Source: Basidiobolus meristosporus CBS 931.73 (Eukaryota; Basidiobolomycota; Basidiobolomycetes; Basidiobolales; Basidiobolaceae). Taken from it: DNA of 35,910 nucleotides. Shown in pieces: positions 30,173 to 35,910 of this stretch. Within the stretch, counting starts at the first letter, position 1, and the number at the start of each line of letters is the position of its first letter. The stretch spans positions 1 to 35,910 of the forward strand of contig MCFE01000795.1 of the NCBI GenBank assembly GCA_002104905.1, read 5' to 3'. The notes below the pieces were generated by a model. It saw only the letters and a list, made by a program, of their open reading frames with translations. It did no database searches and was not told the DNA's origin. The translations under genes and the position numbers were made by a program.

Positions 30173-31149
30173 GGTCTAGGCATAACAAGCACTTAGTATA
30201 GATTAAGGAAGATCCCAAGAACATGTGTACAAGGTTTGGGGCTATTTGGACAACTTTGAGAATTTTCATGTTCTAGGTACCTGGTATTTTGGTGAATAGA
30301 CTTGTTCGGTTGGATAGTGCCACATTGAGCCATGAGTGCCAAATGATGCCATAGTGTGCCAGAGAGGTCACGTGAGCCTATACTTGGCCACAGAGTGTGA
30401 AACATAGCTCTGCATCTTCATGTAAAGCAGCCCCTGTGTTTCACCCATTGTGCAGGAGAAAATCCATTTTTTGACCTTTTTTTGTGGATCAATATAGCTC
30501 AGGATGTGTAAGAGCACAGGAGAGCTGAAGATTTGCATCTGGTACTCAATACCCATGGCACTCTGAATCTATCTCCTGTAGCTAGTATCATGTCACAAAA
30601 ATGAAATGCACTATCTTGGTCCACTGGCACTATCTGGCACTATAAGTGCTTTGTATAGATCTTATTTTAGGGCTAATATTTAACTTTAGTGCCAGATAGT
30701 ACCAGTGGATCAAGATAGTGCCATTCATTTTTGTGACATGATACAAGCTACAGGAGCTAGACTCAGAGTGCCATGGGTATTGAGTACCAGATGCATATCT
30801 TCAATCTGCTTGTGCTCTAACACATCCTGCACAACATTGATCCAAAAAAAAGGTCAAAAAAAGGATTTTCTCCAACACAATGGGTGAAACACAGGGGCTG
30901 CTTTGCATGAAGATGCGGAGCTATGTTTCACACTCTGTGGCCAGGTAAAGGCTCATTTGGCCTCTCTGGCACACTATGGCATCATTTGGCACTCATGGCT
31001 CAATGTGGCACTATCCAACAGAACAAGTCTAATATAATCTAAGTAAATTCCAACAAGGAATTTGGTCAGTATTCTCTAGGATTTGAAGGTAAAGATCTAA
31101 GTGACTAAGTTAGGTGAATATTTAGGTGGGAATTACAAATTTTACAACA
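30173..31149 (-). repeat. Remainder of the outer 5' LTR, interrupted by a MITE
   Basis: 30173-30297 and 31031-31149 are the middle and end of a minus-oriented LTR; read together they continue from GGTCTAGGCATAACAAGC to TTTTACAACA. About 47 bp of the LTR between this and the piece at 25081-25141 are missing. Confidence 0.8.
30298..31030. mobile_element. Foldback MITE of the Harbinger-like family
   Basis: The whole element is one long inverted repeat of about 350-bp arms around a short centre near 30655-30690. Its end, AGACTTGTTCGGTTGGATAG, shares 19 of 20 bases with the end of the transposase-bearing element at 33403. AAT flanks both sides (30295-30297, 31031-31033). GGCACTAT/ATAGTGCC motifs recur near the ends and near the centre. 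No coding capacity; probably mobilised by the Harbinger-like transposase. Confidence 0.85.
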
Positions 31150-31154
31150 GTATT

Positions 31155-32108
31155 GACCTATGCAAGTCCTTGTACCCTACACTAGTATTAATCCCAACCC
31201 TACACTAAGCAAATAACTCCATTGAAATCCACTACTCAATAAGTATTTCTGCTGTAACACTCTAGTTCCACAACTGTGGTGGGAACCTTATTCCAATTAA
31301 TTCTGTATTCTGGCCAATGGCTTATAGCTTGCCAACTTTGCTGCAATTGCAAGCTGCCTTCTGTATGCTTTCTCTGTGGAATGATGATGTTCTTAGTGCT
31401 GGTGTTTGGGTAATAACAATGTGTGTGAGTTATGGAGTAAGTCCCCGGGATCTCACACATTTGACAGCAATACCATCCATTGTGCCTAGAAAAACCTGCT
31501 ATCTTGCTGATGTCTGGGGTATCTTCAATGCAGATAATAACACAAGCTTTTACATGACAGCCATTTACTGTTATCCCACTGGAAAGCATACAAAATTCAT
31601 CCTGCAATGGATGCAGGTAGCAATCCAGGTTGGACTATGATTTAGGCCCAGATATCAGTGAGACTACCATCTGATCATTGCGTTGATACCATAGGATAGG
31701 TGGCAGATTCAGATTGATGAGAGTCAGTGGCCACTAGGACTTCCTGGTATAGTACTTATTTAATGAGAATTCATCAAGTGCTAAGGCAAAGGCATGGTCA
31801 ATAATACCTTTGAAGTAGCCCTTGCTTCTTAGCTGTTTGAAATGTTTGCCATCAAATACATTGGATATTTTTGCGCTTGATTGATACTGAGTGCAGTATA
31901 AGACTTGATTCATTTTACCATGCCAGGGTGCACGCCATGATCTGCAGTCTTTAAGAACAATCAGGCACAATATTATAGCTACCAGTAGGCAGGATTGCTC
32001 TTGGACAATTTTGCACCATGTGGGACAATCTTGCACACTATGGACAATCTGACACAATGAGGTTGCACAGATGATTGCATCAATTTGTAACATTTGCATC
32101 ATGTGCAC
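31155..32108 (-). pseudogene. Tnp2-like (Plavaka/KDZ-type) transposase, N-terminal/central part
   Basis: On minus, 31870-31734 reads KISNVFDGKHFKQLRSKGYF and HAFALALDEFSLNKY. After a stop the conserved WPLTLINLNLPP follows, then ISGPKS-stop-STNLDCYLHPLQ, and 31607-31236 gives LSSGITV...HVKACVIICIEDTPD and FSRHNGWYCCQMCEIPG. This order (DxALxLSxDGF, WPLxLxxxNLPPxxR, xxxPGPK, HxxCxxCxIxG) is that of fungal Tnp2-like transposases. The gene is interrupted right after this part by the composite copia, with its C-terminus at 23039-23404. Several stops make it dead. Confidence 0.75.
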
Positions 32109-32213
32109 AATTAAATACCTCTATTATGGTAGGTAAAATCTGGTATTTGGATGTGTTTCTTCAATGTAAATGGAATGTGTATTGCACTATAAAGTACACT
32201 CATACTTACCATT

Positions 32214-33402
32214 TTAGTTACCATCACTCTGCTCCAATGGACTTGAGTCTAAATGAGCAGTTTGGCAAGTTCTGGTGGTTTTGCTCAGAAGCGGATGAGT
32301 TGACACAACATGCGTTAACTTGATGTGGGGTGCTCTTGTGAAGGGTGTTGGCATAGTTTGCACTGATGTACGCCAGTGTGGTGGTGTAGAGGTACTCCTG
32401 GGAGAAGCTACACAACTCAAGGTATGTGGGGTGTCTGATGGGTGCAATAACCTCTGTGTCTAAGCTGCTAGTGTCTTTATCAATATGTCACTATGGTAAA
32501 AGCTCCTGCTTCTCTAGCTTCCTAGATGCTCCAAGTGTCTTCAAAGGCCTCTGTGTGTCTTGTGCACTACCCTGAAAAGCTCCTTGATGGCAAGTGTGAG
32601 GTGTAACTGTTAAAGGTAGGTGCAGTGATCAACTGCTAATCAATAAGGGAGAAGTGTTACTGATAGAAGGGATGATTTATTGATGAGGGATTGCTTTCCC
32701 TCAAATATTTCTCCTGATTGCCAAGTGATTACCAATGACAAGGTTCTAGAAAATTCTAGGTATCAGTGGAATTCTTGATGACATCACTATGAGCTAAAAA
32801 TATGCCAAGAATGTCCTGGATGGTTCTAAAAGGCACAGCACATTCAACCAATCAGGAATCAGTAGTCTGAAACCTGTGCAACATAGAATACCATATATGG
32901 TATTGAAATGGTAGGGATGGTAACACAGACCTAGGTCATGTGTCATGGGTACTGACGCGGGTACTTGCCTTATGTAGATATATATACTGATCACAAAGCT
33001 GAATAACATCTGGGATAACTAATGCTAATAACTAATCAGGGTAAACATCATATGGGGATAATACTGATAATATGGGCAAAAGCAGAATGGGACAATACTG
33101 ATAAGATAAAATATGGATAAGTATATTATAATGACTATATGAATAAACTTGTCTGTGGGAGGTATGTTTACCCTACCACACCGGCATGCTGAAGTTGCAA
33201 GGGATGGTAAGAGATCCAGCAAGGCATGCTGGTGCAATCTAGATGCTGTTGCTTGTGATCTGTATTCTTCCTCCTGAAGCTCACCATCTGATTCCTCATG
33301 GTATTCCTTACACTCTGTCTGATTCTTTGGAACTGTTGCCTAGATGAGTTCTGTTTATATTACTCTTAGAAGCAACCTGGCTCTACTAATATATCACATA
33401 AT
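32214..33402 (-). pseudogene. Older copy of the Harbinger second ORF, split by an insertion
   Basis: 33402-33180 and 32380-32214 on minus are closely similar to 35310-35680 on plus (shared stretches include ATATATTAGTAGAG, GAGGAATCAGATGGTGAGC and ACTTGCCAAACTGCTCATTT). Differences are dominated by CG to TG or CA changes. The copy is cut at 32381-33179 by another insertion and at 33403 by the Harbinger-type element. Confidence 0.8.
32381..33179. mobile_element. 0.8-kb MULE-like or unclassified insertion
   Basis: Splits the older second-ORF copy. Ends are GTGGTGTAGAGG and, inverted, GTGGTAGGGTAA. Flanks GCCAGTGTG and ACCGGCATG are a decayed 9-bp duplication (gene sequence GCCGGCGTG). No ORF recognised. 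A 9-bp duplication fits Mutator-like elements; a solo LTR with TGGT...ACCA ends is the alternative. Confidence 0.5.
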
Positions 33403-33510
33403 AGACTTGTTCCGTTGGATAGTGCCACATAGTGCCAGCCGGTTTATAGTGCCGGATTGATCTGGCACTCTACGGCACTATCTGGCACTATAATTTCTAC
33501 CATAATGCCA
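33403..33510 (+). repeat. Terminal and subterminal repeats of the Harbinger element
   Basis: The terminal repeat is matched by both MITE ends. At least seven copies of the AGTGCC/GGCACT core occur in about 110 bp in both orientations, as expected for transposase-binding sites. Confidence 0.65.
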
Positions 33511-33585
33511 GTGGTATGATACAGTTACTGGTAATTTTACTCAATCTTACTTATGTTGCTCAGAATAGTGCTTTCCTTGCTTTAT

Positions 33586-34470
33586 TTACTCTTCATAATG
33601 CTCCAGACACATTTCTCTCAGTGGATGTCTTCTTGTATGAACATACTGTGCATTGATAAGTATCTTAACTATTTTACCTATTCTGCTGTTTTCTCTTATA
33701 TATGACTTTGCTCTGTAATTACCAGCCAATATGCTAAATCTCTTCAGATATCCAAATGTGTGCTCTACCCTCACTCTAAAATGATTAAATATCTCATTGT
33801 AGAGCTTCTGCTTCCTGCTAAGCACACCATTCCTTGGCTTCCTATAAGCTGTAATACATCCTAATCTCTGACAATCCTCTCCTATATAGGCCAAGTCTGC
33901 CATACATTTCTCCCCTCTACTGAATTCAGGATGATTCTCTACCCAGAGTGCTTTGTCATGCCTACTTCCAGCAAATAGCCCACTAAACCAGATGATGTTA
34001 CCCTCAATGTCAGACAGTGCTTGAAACTTCACACAGTGTACCTTGTACTTGCCAGAATAAAAGTGCCTCTGCCCTCTAGAAGGTCTGTTAATCCTCACTG
34101 GGAAGGTATCCAAAATACTCCTGATATGGAACCTGTTGCTGAACACTCTGGGATATGGAAGTCTATTGGAGCTTCTAAACCTAGTATTCCAAGCTTGCTC
34201 TAAGTCATTCATACCCTCTGCAAGGTGGTTCTCCATTGCTGTCAGCTGGGAATGAAAGCTTCTAGGACTTTTGTTGCCATGCATGGTGGGATGAAACCTT
34301 GTAGGGCAATAGTTCTTGTAATAGCAGAGAAGCTTAACAAGGGATCTCCTTGAGTAGATTGGGGTTGATGGTCCACAGTACTTGGAATAGATCTCCTCCA
34401 GTGTGTCAAAAGGAAATCCAGTGGTAGTGATGGGATTGATGAGAAAAGACCATTCAGATGAGTAAGTCAT
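33586..34470 (-). CDS. Harbinger-type DDE transposase (HARBI1/DDE_Tnp_4), intact
   Basis: Cut-and-paste transposase of 294 aa with no stop or shift. The RNase-H-like core shows the first Asp in SILDTFPVRI (D121), then HFYSGKYKVHCVKFQALSD, WFSGLFAGSRHDKALW, the second Asp in MADLAYIGED (D192) and the Glu in VRVEHTFGYLKRF (E236): the full DDE triad of DDE_Tnp_4. The N-terminal 100 residues (SLVKLLCYYKNYCPTRF) probably hold the helix-turn-helix. The length is a little short of HARBI1 (about 350). I find no CpG dinucleotide at all in the ORF, in contrast to the sequence just upstream of its ATG. Transcribed divergently from the second ORF at 34830, from a shared 360-bp region. Confidence 0.88.
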   Translation of the reverse strand: MTYSSEWSFLINPITTTGFPFDTLEEIYSKYCGPSTPIYSRRSLVKLLCYYKNYCPTRFHPTMHGNKSPRSFHSQLTAMENHLAEGMNDLEQAWNTRFRSSNRLPYPRVFSNRFHIRSILDTFPVRINRPSRGQRHFYSGKYKVHCVKFQALSDIEGNIIWFSGLFAGSRHDKALWVENHPEFSRGEKCMADLAYIGEDCQRLGCITAYRKPRNGVLSRKQKLYNEIFNHFRVRVEHTFGYLKRFSILAGNYRAKSYIRENSRIGKIVKILINAQYVHTRRHPLREMCLEHYEE

Positions 34471-34829
34471 ATTAAAATTGATGGATGATTGTATGGAGGC
34501 GGTTTGAATTGATTTGGCGCGATCTGCGTTATTTATCTGATTTTTAACACATTATGGTTAAATCTCCATCAATTGCCATGTATCCCATCATTATGTCCCA
34601 AAAATCATCCGCAAAAAATGCCTTGGTACTTTTATTGATGCTTTAATCATAGGTCTATAATCAAATAGGAAATCTGCAATTGATGTGATCTGATCTGTGT
34701 CAACGCGATCCAAGATGCATCATGCATAATATATGGAAAATTCAACAATCACTTTAGTTTTCATAAATATTTCATATAAGACCAGGTTGATGCCAATATA
34801 CTGCTGTATAAGTATCCAAATCCGTTGCT
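34471..34829. promoter_or_regulatory. Divergent promoter region of the Harbinger element
   Basis: About 360 bp between the two divergent ORFs. AT-rich, containing CpG motifs (GGCGCGATCTGCG near 34518, CAACGCGATCC near 34702) absent from the transposase gene. TATA-like AATATATGG at 34730 on plus. No other gene. Confidence 0.4.
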
Positions 34830-35720
34830 ATGGTCCCCATACCAAGCCTCAACTCATCTTTAGTACAACCCAGACAAAACCCATCCCCCAGCTCACAAGC
34901 GCGGTCCGGACCGGAAAAGTTGATGTCAGATCTGTTCGAGTTCTTGCCAAATGATTTTAGTATGGCCCAAGTGTCTATGATGAGCCTTCATACAGATATT
35001 TGGGCACTACTGATTAATCTAGCAGAACTAGATACCTCAGAGAGTCGACAAAGATGGAAGAATTTGAGTAGAAAGCTGTGGCATGAGTTCTACATCAAGA
35101 TGCCAGCCGATGTATGTAAAAAGATATATAACAAGACAAGTATTGAAGTCAAGAATGAGCTGAGAGTGAGGGGATTTGACAAGGAAGCCGTGCGGGAACG
35201 ATTTCGCGCGCAATTTGCACAGTACGGGCCGGACACATCCGTTCGTGCCTCAACTTTGGGAACCAAAGAGATTTTGAATGAGTTTTTGCCTCAAATGACT
35301 AATGTACTACGCGATATATTAGTAGAGCTAAGTGGCTTCCGAGAGCAATATACACAGGACTCATCCAGGAAACAGCTCCAAAGTATCAGACAGAGGGTAA
35401 GTGAATACCTTGAGGAATCAGATGGTGAGCTTCAGGAGGAAGAATACAGACCGCAAGCAACATCGTCCAGATTGCGCCAGCACGCCGTGCTGGATTCCCT
35501 ACCATCTCTTGCAACCACAGCACGCCGGCGCACATCAGTCCAGACTACGCCAACACCCTTTACCAGAACGCCCCGTGTTGAGTCAACGTGCATTGAGTCA
35601 ACGCGCGTTGGGTCAACGTGCGCGCTTCAGAGCAAAACTACCAGAACTTGCCAAACTGCTCATTTAGACACAAGGCCATTGGAGCGGACCAAGTCGCGTC
35701 AACATGCGGCATCACATTGA
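34830..35720 (+). CDS. Second ORF of the Harbinger element, function unknown
   Basis: 296-codon ORF; a second in-frame ATG at 34923 (MSDLFEFLPNDF) may be the real start. Residues about 50-200 look helical and charged (RQRWKNLSRKLWHEFYIKMP, SRKQLQSIRQRVSEYLEE). Residues 205-296 are low-complexity and Ser/Thr/Arg-rich, encoded partly by a 15-bp tandem repeat. Harbinger elements usually pair the transposase with a Myb/SANT-like DNA-binding partner; I do not recognise the Myb pattern here, so that role is only suggested by position. After the TGA at 35718 the same frame stays open to the window edge (STRQGVPARALSPDHQQ ... SKRTRQHVALQA), so the TGA may be a CGA to TGA mutation. CpG-rich, unlike its older copy at 32214-33402. 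Confidence 0.6.
   Translation: MVPIPSLNSSLVQPRQNPSPSSQARSGPEKLMSDLFEFLPNDFSMAQVSMMSLHTDIWALLINLAELDTSESRQRWKNLSRKLWHEFYIKMPADVCKKIYNKTSIEVKNELRVRGFDKEAVRERFRAQFAQYGPDTSVRASTLGTKEILNEFLPQMTNVLRDILVELSGFREQYTQDSSRKQLQSIRQRVSEYLEESDGELQEEEYRPQATSSRLRQHAVLDSLPSLATTARRRTSVQTTPTPFTRTPRVESTCIESTRVGSTCALQSKTTRTCQTAHLDTRPLERTKSRQHAASH
35577..35621 (+). repeat. 15-bp tandem repeat, three units, in the second ORF
   Basis: Units GTTGAGTCAACGTGC, ATTGAGTCAACGCGC and GTTGGGTCAACGTGC, in frame, encoding a repeated (I/V)(E/G)ST(C/R) pattern. GTCAACGCG-like words also occur at 34700 and in the following 200 bp. Confidence 0.8.
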
Positions 35721-35910
35721 ACTCAGCCAAGGGCCATCTCAACGCGTCAAGGCGTGCCTGCGCGTGCCCTTTCGCCTGACCATCAGCAAGTTACTTCTGG
35801 TGAACTGACTGATGATGACCAACATGAAGTGCCTCAACCACCGGAGCCCTTGGCAAGTAAAAGAACGCGTCAGCACGTGGCACTACAGGCCCGGTTCAGT
35901 TGGTTCAGTC

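Larger units (their letters stand above)
23800..31149 (-). mobile_element. Composite nested retrotransposon insertion with TSD GTATT
   Basis: The outer boundaries are minus-oriented copia LTR ends: TGTTGTAAGAG at 23800 and TTTTACAACA ending at 31149. GTATT precedes (23795-23799) and follows (31150-31154), so the whole interval entered as one minus-strand copia. It now holds, left to right, the outer 3' LTR, an RT fragment, a gag fragment, the start of the outer 5' LTR, a plus-strand copia, then the rest of the outer 5' LTR interrupted by a foldback MITE. The target was the Tnp2-like transposase gene. Confidence 0.85.
33403..35910. mobile_element. PIF/Harbinger-type DNA transposon (left part; right end outside window)
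   Basis: The left end AGACTTGTTCCGTTGGATAG at 33403 is followed by a cluster of GGCACTAT/ATAGTGCC motifs to about 33510. Then come a minus-strand DDE transposase and a divergent second ORF. No right terminal repeat is seen up to 35910, so the element runs off the window. It sits in an older copy of its own second ORF. Confidence 0.7.

Noticed and set aside
16931-31149. Repeated ~340-bp units considered as a CRISPR-like or satellite array
   Set aside because: They are copia LTRs in both orientations with TG...CA ends, target duplications and primer-binding sites.
23800-31149. Composite considered as one novel retroelement with two pol genes
   Set aside because: Opposite strands, internal LTR boundaries and deletions show nested insertion of ordinary copia elements instead.
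34830-35720. Considered as an ordinary host gene next to a transposon
   Set aside because: A decayed second copy occurs at 32214-33402 and it is divergently paired with the transposase, so a transposon gene is more likely.

Overview
The window looks like nuclear DNA of a filamentous ascomycete fungus. Five protein genes carry short GT-AG introns of 56-134 nt, with fungal-type branch sites such as CTAAC or GCTAAC and TATA boxes. An early-diverging, transposon-rich lineage such as Pezizomycetes is possible but is only inferred, from the heavy CpG loss in the transposons and the retrotransposon nesting. The window has two halves: a gene half (about 1-16.3 kb) and a transposon half (about 16.5-35.9 kb).

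Gene half, left to right: remnants of a short-chain dehydrogenase (minus, 360-832); the V-ATPase subunit d gene (minus, 3133-4507, 5 exons, 351 aa); a complete HP1/Swi6-type heterochromatin protein with chromodomain and chromoshadow domain (plus, 6633-7544, 4 exons, 244 aa); a compact alpha-arrestin with a PPxY motif (plus, 8824-9972, one intron); a serine alpha/beta hydrolase (minus, 10718-12722, 6 exons, 559 aa, triad S244/D381/H408); a Gid4/Vid24 substrate-receptor gene (minus, 14648-15409) whose conserved middle segment is broken by an in-frame stop and a frame break; and a 105-codon unrecognised ORF (minus, 15951-16268). There is no sign of operon-like linkage. The genes are ordinary housekeeping or regulatory genes separated by 0.4-2 kb of sequence in which I see no other gene.

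Transposon half: several layers of one Ty1/copia family. The oldest are degenerate plus-strand LTR and gag relics (16.6-18.4 kb), one of which carries a younger solo LTR with a perfect CTCAC target-site duplication. Next is a full-length but mosaic, dead copia on the minus strand (18430-22920). Then comes a Tnp2-like (Plavaka/KDZ-type) transposase relic, split in two (23039-23790 and 31236-31870) by a 7.35-kb composite (23800-31149) that is bounded by a perfect 5-bp duplication, GTATT. The composite is a deleted minus-strand copia whose 5' LTR received a second, plus-strand copia (25142-30172) and a foldback MITE (30298-31030). The right end holds a Harbinger-type element (from 33403 past the window edge) with an intact 294-aa DDE transposase and a divergently transcribed second ORF. 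It is inserted in an older relic of the same second ORF, which is itself interrupted by a 0.8-kb MULE-like insertion.

The most unusual object is inside the plus-strand copia. Its protease and integrase core are missing, and a 1.32-kb AT-rich segment (26360-27682) sits in their place. That segment has two 50-bp-period duplications and a 226-codon ORF whose motifs (DxD, SYH, and VYxxxxxFR with a downstream Lys) match the archaeo-eukaryotic primase superfamily of the herpesvirus/NCLDV/PrimPol type. The segment keeps its CpGs while the flanking copia has almost none, so it has a different history. This is the best candidate in the window for something undescribed: a retrotransposon-borne primase fragment.
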